Shown here in pieces: positions 26,525 to 34,418 of a DNA stretch of 64,000 nucleotides. A program made the position numbers and the translations under genes. The stretch spans positions 1 through 64,000 of the forward strand of contig NZ_MORL01000011.1 of assembly GCF_001870735.1 (NCBI RefSeq), read 5' to 3'. Numbering within the stretch: the first letter of the stretch is position 1; each line of letters starts with the position of its first letter. Source of the stretch: Arsenicibacter rosenii (lineage in GTDB: Bacteria; Bacteroidota; Bacteroidia; Cytophagales; Spirosomataceae). Below the pieces are notes generated by a model. That model saw nothing but the letters and a program-made list of their open reading frames with translations, was not told the DNA's origin and did not search any database.

Positions 26525-27637
26525 ATGAAAGAGATTAAAGCCATCATTGACGCGTACGATGCGATTGATCATGCAACCACCCGATCGGCGCTGGCAACCG
26601 TTGTGCGGGTAGAAGGGTCTTCTTACCGGCGTGCCGGTGCCCGGATGCTCATCCTGGACAATGGTGTCTGGGTTGGTGGCATCAGTGGCGGCTGTCTGGA
26701 AGGCGATGCCCTGAAACGGGCGCGGCTGGCCATGGCGCAATCGGCCCCGAGCCTGGTCACTTATGACACCACCGAAGACGATGCCCACCAGATTGGCGTC
26801 GGGCTGGGCTGCAACGGCATCATCGACGTACTGATTACGCCCCTCCAGGCTGATGCACCCAATGCGGTTGACCTCCTGCGGACCTGTGTAGAACAGCCCC
26901 GGCAAGCCCATATTCTGCTGACGATCACCCGCCTGAAAGGGACGGTAAACGGCCTGAAACTGGGTGCCATGGTGCCATATCAAGGCGCTGACAGTCTGGC
27001 GGTGTTCGGGAATGCCGATGTTCAGGAAGCCATTCAGACGGGCATCCGGGCGTCTATCGATAAGAAAAAATCCGGTCCGGCCTCGTTTGACCTGCCTGAC
27101 GGCCGTGAGCTGGAACTGTTTATTGAGAGCATGCCTCCCCTGACGCACGTGGTGCTGATGGGCCAGCAATATGATGTATACCCGATGGTCCGGATCATTA
27201 AAGAACTGGGCTGGCAGGCTACCGTTGTCGCCAACAAACAGAAAGTCACCCAAACCCTGTTTGCCGCCGCCGATGCCATTGTAGCCCCTGACGAGTTTGA
27301 TCAGCTGACTATTGACGACCATACGGCCATTATTCTGATGGCTCACGATTTCAAAACCGATAAAAACAACCTACCGAAGGCATTAGCCACCCGTGCGTCG
27401 TTTATCGGTATCCTGGGGCCGCGTGTCCGGACGGAAAAAATGCTGAAGGAGCTGGCTGCCGAAGGACGGCCGGTTGCGCTGAACGACCGCATCCACGCGC
27501 CGGTTGGTCTCGACATAGGAGCCGTGTCGCCGGAAGAAATTTCATTATCCATCATTGCCGAAATCCGGGCCGATTTGTCAGGCAGGGACGGTACCTTTTT
27601 ACGCCTGCGGCCGTCAACCATTCACGAGCGGGACTAA
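26525..27637 (+). CDS. XdhC/CoxI-family molybdenum cofactor maturation protein
   Basis: A 370-residue XdhC-family protein, which binds molybdopterin cofactor, protects it during sulfuration and delivers it to xanthine-oxidase-type enzymes. The N-terminal XdhC domain shows GSSYRRAGARMLI, GGISGGCLEGD (C57) and GVGLGCNGIIDVLI (C96), cysteine positions seen in the family. The C-terminal half is the Rossmann-like XdhC_C domain (VVLMGQQYDVYPMVRI; GILGPRVRTEKML). Start chosen at ATG 26525 because it fits homologues; an upstream in-frame ATG at 26468 would overlap the candidate promoter. The cysteine desulfurase at the end of the locus may be its sulfur donor partner. Confidence 0.9.
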   Translation: MKEIKAIIDAYDAIDHATTRSALATVVRVEGSSYRRAGARMLILDNGVWVGGISGGCLEGDALKRARLAMAQSAPSLVTYDTTEDDAHQIGVGLGCNGIIDVLITPLQADAPNAVDLLRTCVEQPRQAHILLTITRLKGTVNGLKLGAMVPYQGADSLAVFGNADVQEAIQTGIRASIDKKKSGPASFDLPDGRELELFIESMPPLTHVVLMGQQYDVYPMVRIIKELGWQATVVANKQKVTQTLFAAADAIVAPDEFDQLTIDDHTAIILMAHDFKTDKNNLPKALATRASFIGILGPRVRTEKMLKELAAEGRPVALNDRIHAPVGLDIGAVSPEEISLSIIAEIRADLSGRDGTFLRLRPSTIHERD

Positions 27638-27669
27638 ACGATTCTATCGGAAAGTTGAACGATCCTATC
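27637..27669 (+). promoter_or_regulatory. Direct repeat upstream of the CoxG gene, candidate operator
   Basis: AACGATTCTATC (27637-27648) and AACGATCCTATC (27658-27669), 11 of 12 identical and 21 bp apart start to start, that is two helical turns. They lie in the AT-rich 138-bp gap before the CoxG-like gene. Confidence 0.35.
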
Positions 27670-27775
27670 ATTTTAAACCAGAATAAGAAAATTTAATCCT
27701 TAAATAATTACAAATACTGGTCTTTTCGTTTAAATTTATCGGACGACTATTTCGATCATTAATCGACGCGTACCG

Positions 27776-28225
27776 ATGGATTTATCAGGAACCCATACAT
27801 TACCTGCCTCCGCAACCCATATTTGGGCTATGCTTATGAATCCGGATACACTGGCCAAAGTGACTCCGGGCATTTCCCGCCTTGAACTCGAACGTGAAGG
27901 TGTTTATAAAGCCATTGCCGAAGTCAAAATCGGCCCCGTCAATGGCAAATTTGAGGGTCGTGCCGAAGTTGCCGATCCGGTAGCGCCGGAGAGCTTTACG
28001 CTGAAGGTGGTGCAGAACAGCAAGATCGGCAACGTTTCGGCCGACATCCGGATGCATCTTAAACCGGTTTCCGACAGCGAAACCGAGCTTTCGTTCGACG
28101 GGAAAGCCGATATGTCCGGGCTGCTGGCCCGCACCGGCAACCGCGTGATGAGCGGGGTTGCCAACACGCTTACCAAACAGTTTTTCAGCAACTTTGAGAA
28201 AGAACTTGCCGCACAGGGCGCCTGA
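27776..28225 (+). CDS. CoxG-like SRPBCC family protein
   Basis: A 149-residue protein of the CoxG branch of the START/SRPBCC fold. Family marks include the opening MDLSGTHTLPASATHIWAML, the PDTLAKVTPGISRLE helix, a VKIGPVNGKFEGRAEVAD strand pair and a long C-terminal helix (VANTLTKQFFSNFEKEL). CoxG homologues accompany CO dehydrogenase-type operons and have been linked to quinone handling and membrane contact; this one lacks the long C-terminal tail seen in some CoxG proteins. Its stop codon lies inside the first arm of a strong terminator, so the accessory genes and structural genes may form separate transcripts. Confidence 0.88.
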   Translation: MDLSGTHTLPASATHIWAMLMNPDTLAKVTPGISRLELEREGVYKAIAEVKIGPVNGKFEGRAEVADPVAPESFTLKVVQNSKIGNVSADIRMHLKPVSDSETELSFDGKADMSGLLARTGNRVMSGVANTLTKQFFSNFEKELAAQGA

Positions 28226-28261
28226 TATCCGGACCGGATACAGGCGCCCTGTTTTGTTTTT
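28214..28261 (+). terminator. Rho-independent terminator overlapping the CoxG stop codon
   Basis: Perfect 11-bp stem (28214-28224, CAGGGCGCCTG, with 28241-28251), a loop containing the palindrome TATCCGGACCGGATA, then TTTTGTTTTT. The left arm encodes the last codons and part of the TGA. Confidence 0.85.
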
Positions 28262-28303
28262 GCCTCCATCCATAATCCTAACACGTCTAATCCTTAGCTA
28301 GTT

Positions 28304-28780
28304 ATGTCAACAATAACAGTAACCGTTAACGGAAAATCCTACACGAAAGAGGTTGAGGGCCGTACCCTGCTTGTCCACTTTCTGCGTGATACCCTCGGCC
28401 TGACGGGTACCCACGTGGGCTGCGACACCAGCAGTTGCGGGGCCTGCACCATCCACCTCGATGGAAGAGCCGTAAAATCGTGCAGCATGCTGGCGGCGCA
28501 GGCTGATGGCAGCATCCTGACAACCATTGAGGGCCTTGCGCCCGGGGGTGAGCTGCATCCGCTTCAGGTCGCTTTTAATGACGAGCATGGTTTGCAATGT
28601 GGTTTTTGTACGCCGGGCATGATCATGACCGCTGCCGATTTACTGAGCCAGAATCCGAATCCGACCGAGCGCGAAATCCGCGAAGGGCTCGAAGGAAACA
28701 TCTGCCGCTGCACGGGCTACCACAACATCGTACGCGCCATTCAGCTGGCCGCCGAACGCACCGCCGGGGTACCTGCCTAA
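28304..28780 (+). CDS. Molybdenum hydroxylase small subunit, 2x[2Fe-2S] (CoxS-like)
   Basis: A 158-residue iron-sulfur subunit that carries electrons from the molybdenum site to FAD. The N-terminal plant-type ferredoxin cluster is ligated by C40, C45, C48 and C60 ([11 protein letters not shown]...SC). The C-terminal helical domain binds the second cluster through C99, C102, C134 and C136 (CGFCTPGM and CRCTGYHN). All eight cysteines are present. It heads the structural trio small-large-medium, 67 bp upstream of the large subunit. Confidence 0.95.
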   Translation: MSTITVTVNGKSYTKEVEGRTLLVHFLRDTLGLTGTHVGCDTSSCGACTIHLDGRAVKSCSMLAAQADGSILTTIEGLAPGGELHPLQVAFNDEHGLQCGFCTPGMIMTAADLLSQNPNPTEREIREGLEGNICRCTGYHNIVRAIQLAAERTAGVPA

Positions 28781-28847
28781 ACCTGTTGAGGAATAAGGCG
28801 CGGTTTCCCGCCCTTGTTCAAACCCTCAAGCCTTCAATCAGTCAACC

Positions 28848-31211
28848 ATGAGCAACAAATTCATTGGCAAATCCATAAAGCGCATTGAAGATAAGCGCTT
28901 TACAACCGGCAAAGGCCGTTATACAGACGATATCGTGCTGCCGGGCATGACGCATGCCTACATGCTTCGCAGCCCCTATGCGCACGCCCGCATCAACCGC
29001 ATCGACACCTCGGAGGCCGAAACGATGGAAGGGGTGGTCGCCATCATTACAGGCGAGGAAGTAAGCCATTACAGCGTACCCTGCGGCTGGCAGGTGAACT
29101 TCAAAAACGGCGATACCATGAAGGAACCGCCGCACCCGCTGCTGGTCAAGGACAAGGTACGGCACGTGGGCGACGCCGTGGCGATGGTCATTGCCGAAAC
29201 CCGCGAGCAGGCACAGGATGCCGCCGAAGCCATTATTGTCGATTATGAGGTACTGCCGGCGGTTGTCAACGCTGCCGAAGCCGTTAAGGACGGTGCCCCC
29301 CTTGTGCACGACGATGTGCCGAACAACATCTGTTTCGACTGGGAAATCGGGAACCCGAAAGCCGAAGTCGACGAGGCGATGGACGGAGCCCACCACATTA
29401 CATCCCTGGAGTTTGTGAATCAGCGCCTGTCACCGAATGCCATGGAGCCCCGCAGCTATATCGGGCATTACGACAGCGTTTACGATAAATATACCCTGTA
29501 TACCTCAACGCAGAACCCGCACCTGATCCGGCTGCTGATGTGCGCCTTCGTACTGGGCCTGCCTGAGCATAAGGTCAGGGTGGTCGGACCGGATGTAGGC
29601 GGTGGTTTCGGCAGCAAAATCTACCACTATACCGAGGAGGCGCTGGTGACGGTAGCGGCTAAAAAAATCAACCGGCCGGTGAAGTGGACCGAAACCCGGT
29701 CGGAGGCCTTCCAGACCGACGCCCACGGCCGCGACCACGTGACGCATGCCGAAATGGGTTTCGATGCAGCGGGTAAAATTGTTGGCCTGCGCATCAAGAC
29801 CTTTGCCAACCTCGGTGCCTACCTGTCGACATTCTCGACGGCCGTACCGACTTATCTGCATGGTACGCTCCTGCAGGGTCTGTATACGACACCAAAAATT
29901 CACCTCGACATGACCTGTGCGTTTACGCATACTACGGCGGTCGATGCCTATCGGGGTGCCGGTCGTCCGGAAGCCACCTATCTGCTGGAACGGCTGATGG
30001 ACCTGGCAGCCCACGAAATGGACATGGATCCGGCCGAACTGCGGCTGAAAAACTTTATTCCGCCGTTCGACGGGGTAGAGCAACCCGGCTATCAGACCAA
30101 CGTGGCACTGCAATACGACTCGGGCAACTACCATGGTGTACTGGAACGCGGTCTGCAAATGCTGGGCTACGAAGATTTCCGGAAGGCACAGCAGGAAGCC
30201 GCCCAAACCGGTAAGCTGCTGGGCGTCGGTTTCTCAACCTACATCGAAGCCTGCGGCATTGCTCCGTCGGCAGTGGTCGGGTCGCTGGGGGCCCGCGCGG
30301 GTCTTTATGAAGTCGGTCAGGTTCGGGTACAGCCAACCGGTAAAGTCAGTGTCTTTACGGGTGCGCATTCCCACGGACAGGGCCACGAAACGACCTTTGC
30401 ACAGGTGGTGGCCGACCGGTTAGGCATTCCGATGGAAGACGTTGACATTATCCACGGCGACTCCGATACGGTGGCGTTTGGTATGGGTACCTACGGTTCC
30501 CGTTCGCTGGCCGTCGGTGGTAGTGCCATCATGAAGTCGCTGGACAAAATCATTGAGAAGGGCGCTAAAATTGCCGCCCACAAACTCGAATGCTCGGAAG
30601 AAGATATCGTGTTTGCCGACGGCAAGTTTACCGTGACCGGTACCGACCGTAGCCTGGGCTTCGGCGATATTGCGCTGACGGCCTATGTACCGCACGTATA
30701 CCCGCAAAACCTCGAACCTGGTCTGGATTTCAGCAGCTTCTACGATCCGAAAAACTTTACGTACCCATACGGATGCCATATCTGCGTGGTTGAGGTAGAC
30801 AAGGAAACCGGTGAAACAAAAGTGAAACGCTTCATTGCGGTGGACGACGTCGGCACGGTGATTAACCCGATGATTGTTGACGGACAGATTCACGGCGGCC
30901 TGGCCCAGGGGATCGGGCAGGCGCTGATGGAAGGCGTTGAATACGACGAAACCGGGCAGCTGATCAACGGTAGCTACATGGACTATACCATGCCGCGCGC
31001 CGACGATTTCCCGATGTTTGAGCTGGATCGGCAGGAAACGCCGTGTCCGCACAACCCGCTGGGGGTCAAGGGGGCTGGTGAGGCCGGCTGTATCGGCTCA
31101 ACGCCGGCTGCGGTCAACGCCGTTATCGACGCCCTCTGGTCAGGCGGTTTCAAGGTCAAGGACATCAAAATGCCCCTCACCTCCGAACGCGTCTGGAGAG
31201 CGATGAATTAA
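28848..31211 (+). CDS. Molybdenum hydroxylase large subunit, form II CoxL-like
   Basis: A 787-residue molybdopterin-binding subunit of the xanthine oxidase / CO dehydrogenase family. The decisive motif is AYRGAGR (367-373), the form II signature; true form I CO dehydrogenases carry AYXCSFR with the copper-binding cysteine, which is absent here. The catalytic glutamate is E745 in VKGAGEAGC. Cofactor-contact segments include GGGFGSK and QGHETTFAQV. Form II enzymes are widespread, and most oxidise unknown substrates (aldehydes, purine-like or other heterocycles are possible); CO oxidation should not be assumed. Partnered with CoxS and CoxM-like subunits and a dedicated maturation set. Confidence 0.93.
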   Translation: MSNKFIGKSIKRIEDKRFTTGKGRYTDDIVLPGMTHAYMLRSPYAHARINRIDTSEAETMEGVVAIITGEEVSHYSVPCGWQVNFKNGDTMKEPPHPLLVKDKVRHVGDAVAMVIAETREQAQDAAEAIIVDYEVLPAVVNAAEAVKDGAPLVHDDVPNNICFDWEIGNPKAEVDEAMDGAHHITSLEFVNQRLSPNAMEPRSYIGHYDSVYDKYTLYTSTQNPHLIRLLMCAFVLGLPEHKVRVVGPDVGGGFGSKIYHYTEEALVTVAAKKINRPVKWTETRSEAFQTDAHGRDHVTHAEMGFDAAGKIVGLRIKTFANLGAYLSTFSTAVPTYLHGTLLQGLYTTPKIHLDMTCAFTHTTAVDAYRGAGRPEATYLLERLMDLAAHEMDMDPAELRLKNFIPPFDGVEQPGYQTNVALQYDSGNYHGVLERGLQMLGYEDFRKAQQEAAQTGKLLGVGFSTYIEACGIAPSAVVGSLGARAGLYEVGQVRVQPTGKVSVFTGAHSHGQGHETTFAQVVADRLGIPMEDVDIIHGDSDTVAFGMGTYGSRSLAVGGSAIMKSLDKIIEKGAKIAAHKLECSEEDIVFADGKFTVTGTDRSLGFGDIALTAYVPHVYPQNLEPGLDFSSFYDPKNFTYPYGCHICVVEVDKETGETKVKRFIAVDDVGTVINPMIVDGQIHGGLAQGIGQALMEGVEYDETGQLINGSYMDYTMPRADDFPMFELDRQETPCPHNPLGVKGAGEAGCIGSTPAAVNAVIDALWSGGFKVKDIKMPLTSERVWRAMN

Positions 31212-31333
31212 TTTGTGATTGAGCGGCCGCTGCGCGGCAATTGTGTGATTGAGTGAAGGTACTGCTTCTTCGCTCAGGCACCACGCAGCAGCCACACAAC
31301 CACGAAATCACTCAATCACGAAATCACTCAATA
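31211..31333. repeat. Inverted-repeat-rich gap between large and FAD subunit genes
   Basis: Arms GTGATTGAGTGA (31245-31256) and TCACTCAATCAC (31308-31319) are perfect complements; further copies of TGATTGAG or its complement lie at 31215-31222 and 31323-31332. A small stem GCCGC/GCGGC sits at 31226-31238. The same words recur at 33473-33482 and 63429-63541. A 126-bp non-coding insert inside an operon is unusual and may adjust subunit ratio. Confidence 0.55.
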
Positions 31334-31337
31334 CCTC

Positions 31338-32195
31338 ATGATACCTCAAAAAGTTGACTATAAACGGGCGGGGTCGGTAGCGGAGGCATTAAGTCTGCTG
31401 AGCGCCAATCCGGACGCCAAAATTCTGGCGGGGGGCCATAGCCTGATTCCGGCCATGAAATTACGCCTCAACAGTCCTTCGCTGCTGATCGATATTGCCC
31501 GCATTTCGGAACTGCGGTTTATTCACGAACAGGACGGGGGCGTCAAAATCGGGGCGGCCAGTACGCACCACGACATCGTGAGCAATGCGACCATCCGCGA
31601 GCTGTATCCGGCCATGGCCGAAGCCGGTGAACTGATCGGCGACACCCAGGTGCGGAACGTGGGCACCATCGGCGGCAGCATCGCCCACGCCGACCCCTCG
31701 GCCGACTGGCCGGCGGTGTTGCTGGCACTCGGGGCAACGATCAACGTCGAAGGACCAGCCGGTGCACACGATATACCCGCGTCGGAGTTCTTTACGGGCT
31801 TTTTCAGTACGGCCCTGGAAGAAGGTGAAATTGTAACAGCCATCACGTTGCCTGCTCCGTCGGCGGCGCACCAGTCGGCGTACAAGAAATTTATGCAACC
31901 CGCCTCGCGCTTTGCCATTGTCGGCTGTGCGGTAGCCATTGTTGCCGATGGTGGTACAATCACCGATGCCAAGGTTGCCTTTACCGGTGTGTCGGATGCT
32001 GCCTTTCTGGACGAAGCCGTAGCGGCGGCACTCATCGGTCAGCCGGCTATTCCGGAAACCATCGAAGCGGCGGCCAACGCTGCTGCCGAGGGCGACATAC
32101 ACATTAACGAAGATCATTTTGCGTCTCAGGCTTACCGGAAACATCTGGCGAAAGTATACGCGAAACGGGCGCTTGTGGAGGCATGTGGCCTGTAA
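31338..32195 (+). CDS. Molybdenum hydroxylase FAD-binding medium subunit (CoxM-like)
   Basis: A 285-residue flavoprotein subunit that passes electrons from the iron-sulfur clusters to the acceptor. The N-terminal FAD-binding domain has the two family motifs, AGGHSLIPAMKLR (about 32-44) and TIGGSIAHADPSADWP (about 111-126), matching AGGHS and TIGG in CoxM. The C-terminal CO-dehydrogenase flavoprotein domain follows from about 175. It is last of the structural trio and is followed by a terminator hairpin at 32220. Confidence 0.93.
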   Translation: MIPQKVDYKRAGSVAEALSLLSANPDAKILAGGHSLIPAMKLRLNSPSLLIDIARISELRFIHEQDGGVKIGAASTHHDIVSNATIRELYPAMAEAGELIGDTQVRNVGTIGGSIAHADPSADWPAVLLALGATINVEGPAGAHDIPASEFFTGFFSTALEEGEIVTAITLPAPSAAHQSAYKKFMQPASRFAIVGCAVAIVADGGTITDAKVAFTGVSDAAFLDEAVAAALIGQPAIPETIEAAANAAAEGDIHINEDHFASQAYRKHLAKVYAKRALVEACGL

Positions 32196-32219
32196 ATTTC
32201 CTAATCTAGAGACGTGTTT

Positions 32220-32256
32220 AACCGTGCGGGGATTTCCCTGCACGGTTATTTTGTTA
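32220..32256 (+). terminator. Terminator after the FAD subunit gene
   Basis: AACCGTGC (32220-32227) pairs with GCACGGTT (32240-32247); pairing continues inward with one G-T and GGG/CCC to give about 12 bp and a small loop. ATTTTGTTAT follows. The cysteine desulfurase may therefore have its own promoter or be expressed by read-through. Confidence 0.75.
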
Positions 32257-32276
32257 TAGAGCTATATTTTCGTGCT

Positions 32277-33422
32277 ATGGATTATCCGGTTTATCTCGAT
32301 TACAACGCAACGACCCCTGTCGATCCGCAGGTGCTCGACACGATGCTGCCTTATTTTACCACCCATTTCGGCAATGCGGCTTCCCGTACGCATGTCTATG
32401 GCCTTAAAGCCGAAGACGCCGTAGAGGCTGCCCGCGAACAAGTGGCTGAGCTAATCGGAGCCATGCCAAAAGAAATCGTTTTTACGAGCGGGGCCACTGA
32501 GTCGATCAATCTGGCAATAAAGGGTTTTTACGAAGCGGCCCAGCATCGGGGCAATCACCTGATAACGGTCGTTACCGAACATAAAGCCGTACTGGATACC
32601 TGCCATCACCTCGAACAACTGGGTGCGGAAGTCACCTACCTCCTCCCCGACGGTGATGGCCTGATCAGCCGTGACCAGCTCGAAGCGGCCATTAAACCCA
32701 CAACGATTCTCATTTCGGTCATGCTGGCGAACAACGAGATCGGGGTCATCCAGCCCATTCAGGAACTGGCCGCACTGGCACAGGAACGCGGGATCGCCTT
32801 TCATACCGACGCGACCCAGGCCATCGGCAAACTACCCGTCAACCTGCGGAAACTGCCGGTCGATCTGCTGAGCTTGTCGGGACACAAGCTATACGGTCCC
32901 AAAGGCGTTGGTGCGCTGTATATCCGCAAAAATATCCCGCTTACGGCCCAGCAGGACGGTGGCCGCCACGAGCGCAACCGCCGGTCAGGGACGCTGAACG
33001 TGCCGGGGATTGTCGGTCTGGGTAAGGCCGCTGCCCTGTGCGATGACCTGATGACCGACGAAGCACAGCGGCTGGCCGGTTTGCGCGATCAACTTGAAAC
33101 GGGCATTCTGCAACAGGTACCGGATACCCACGTGAACGGCAGCCGGACGCAACGGCTGGCGAATACGACGAACATCAGTTTCGCGGGAGTCGATGGAGAG
33201 GTGTTGCTGATGAGCCTCAACCGGATTGCCGTATCCAACGGTTCGGCCTGCAACTCAGCCTCGACAGAGCCATCGTATGTCCTGAAAGCCCTGCATCTTT
33301 CCGACGATCTGGCCTACAGTTCGGTTCGGTTCAGCCTGGGTCGTTTCACGACGGAGGCCGATATTACGCCCGCAATTCAGCATGTGACGGAGGTAGTGGC
33401 GCGTCTGCGGCAGGAACAGTAG
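32277..33422 (+). CDS. Cysteine desulfurase, NifS/IscS class I
   Basis: A 381-residue PLP enzyme that takes sulfur from L-cysteine as a protein persulfide. The Schiff-base lysine is K204 (SGHKLYGPKG), the PLP-stacking histidine is in TEHKA, and the catalytic cysteine is C325 in NGSACNSAST, in the long flexible loop typical of IscS/NifS. Start set at ATG 32277, as the 21 residues upstream are not family-like and overlap the terminator. Next to XdhC and a xanthine-oxidase-family enzyme, it could supply the terminal sulfido ligand of the cofactor, as NifS4 does for XdhC in Rhodobacter capsulatus. A general Fe-S role is the alternative. Confidence 0.9.
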   Translation: MDYPVYLDYNATTPVDPQVLDTMLPYFTTHFGNAASRTHVYGLKAEDAVEAAREQVAELIGAMPKEIVFTSGATESINLAIKGFYEAAQHRGNHLITVVTEHKAVLDTCHHLEQLGAEVTYLLPDGDGLISRDQLEAAIKPTTILISVMLANNEIGVIQPIQELAALAQERGIAFHTDATQAIGKLPVNLRKLPVDLLSLSGHKLYGPKGVGALYIRKNIPLTAQQDGGRHERNRRSGTLNVPGIVGLGKAAALCDDLMTDEAQRLAGLRDQLETGILQQVPDTHVNGSRTQRLANTTNISFAGVDGEVLLMSLNRIAVSNGSACNSASTEPSYVLKALHLSDDLAYSSVRFSLGRFTTEADITPAIQHVTEVVARLRQEQ

Positions 33423-33443
33423 AACGGAAAGCCGTTCCGTTTT
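33423..33443 (+). terminator. Short terminator after the cysteine desulfurase
   Basis: AACGGAA (33423-33429) pairs with TTCCGTT (33435-33441), loop AGCCG, followed by TT. An alternative register (GAACGG/CCGTTC) is also possible. It begins right after the TAG stop. Confidence 0.6.
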
Positions 33444-33490
33444 ACATAGCTGACAGGTTCACCCAATCGCAAATCACTCAATCCCGAATA

Positions 33491-34309
33491 ATGCCACGAT
33501 TAACCCTGACCGCCCTCCTGCTGGGTCTGTCCCTTTTCGCCGCCGCTGCTCCCAAACCCAAATTCCGGGTGATTGCCTTTTTTACGGGTAAAAATGACCG
33601 GGCACATGTCAGCTATGTGCGGGAGGCCAACCGCTGGTTTCCGCAGATGGCGGAGAAATATCATTTCCAATATGATACCACCAGCAACTGGAACAACCTG
33701 AACCCGCAGTTTCTGGCTACTTATCAGGTCGTTCTGTTTCTGGATACACGTCCGGAAGCACCGGCTCAGCGACAGGCCTTTCAGGAGTATATGGACAAGG
33801 GCGGGGCATGGATGGGCTTCCACTTTGCGGCCTTCGCGCTGACACCGTCGGCCTATGCGCAGGACTGGGACTGGTACCACAACCGGTTTCTGGGCTCAGG
33901 ACAGTATAAAAGCAATACCTGGCGGCCGACCTCTGCCATCCTCCGCGTGGAAGACCCGAAACATCCGGCAGTAAAAAAGCTGCCCCAAACCTTCAAATCA
34001 TCGCCGAATGAATGGTATCGCTGGGAGAACGACCTGACCCAAAATCCGGACATCGACATTCTGCTGGCCATCGATCCGGCCAGTTTTCCGCTGGGAACCG
34101 GCCCGAAACAGCACGAAATCTGGCATAGTGGCTATTATCCCGTTGTCTGGACCAACCGCAACTACCGGATGATCTACGTCAACATGGGCCATAACGACAT
34201 TGATTACGAAGGAAAAACAAACAAGGAGTTGTCGTTTACCTTCGACAACCCGACGCAGAATAAGCTGATTATGGATAGTTTGCTGTGGCTGGGGAAGGGA
34301 AGACGGTAA
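33491..34309 (+). CDS. Exported ThuA-like domain protein
   Basis: A 272-residue protein with a Sec signal peptide (about 1-20) and one ThuA domain, a class I glutamine-amidotransferase-like fold. Recognisable segments are VVLFLDTRPEAPAQRQAFQE, the GGAWMGFHFAAFA turn (about 101-113), and the late GYYPVVWTNRNYRMIYVNMGHN. The nucleophilic cysteine of true amidotransferases is replaced in this family. ThuA proteins occur in trehalose/disaccharide utilisation and in Bacteroidota glycan loci with Tat-exported Gfo/Idh enzymes. Its neighbours here give no direct functional link. Confidence 0.85.
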   Translation: MPRLTLTALLLGLSLFAAAAPKPKFRVIAFFTGKNDRAHVSYVREANRWFPQMAEKYHFQYDTTSNWNNLNPQFLATYQVVLFLDTRPEAPAQRQAFQEYMDKGGAWMGFHFAAFALTPSAYAQDWDWYHNRFLGSGQYKSNTWRPTSAILRVEDPKHPAVKKLPQTFKSSPNEWYRWENDLTQNPDIDILLAIDPASFPLGTGPKQHEIWHSGYYPVVWTNRNYRMIYVNMGHNDIDYEGKTNKELSFTFDNPTQNKLIMDSLLWLGKGRR

Positions 34310-34316
34310 ACTAAAA

Positions 34317-34345
34317 CTCCCCGAAGGTTTTGAACCCTCGGGGAG
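34317..34345. repeat. Palindrome of the CTCCCCGAA family
   Basis: CTCCCCGAAGGTT (34317-34329), a 3-nt loop and AACCCTCGGGGAG (34333-34345), with one mismatch. It is related to the core of 18661-18717, with a compensated A-T to G-C change. It lies between convergent genes and may also terminate transcription. Confidence 0.6.
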
Positions 34346-34364
34346 GTAGCCATTCACTCTACTG

Positions 34365-34399
34365 TTCCTGCCCCTGGCCTCCCTATGGAGTGGCAGGAA
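34365..34399. terminator. Second hairpin between convergent genes
   Basis: TTCCTGCC (34365-34372) pairs with GGCAGGAA (34392-34399) around a 19-nt loop. It is 20 bp from the end of the convergent gene at 34419. Modest terminator candidate. Confidence 0.4.
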
Positions 34400-34418
34400 A
34401 TTATATCCTGACCTTTCG

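Noticed and set aside
28848-31211. Annotation as carbon monoxide dehydrogenase CoxL
   Set aside because: The active-site loop is AYRGAGR (form II). The cysteine that binds copper in true CO dehydrogenase is missing, so CO oxidation is not supported.
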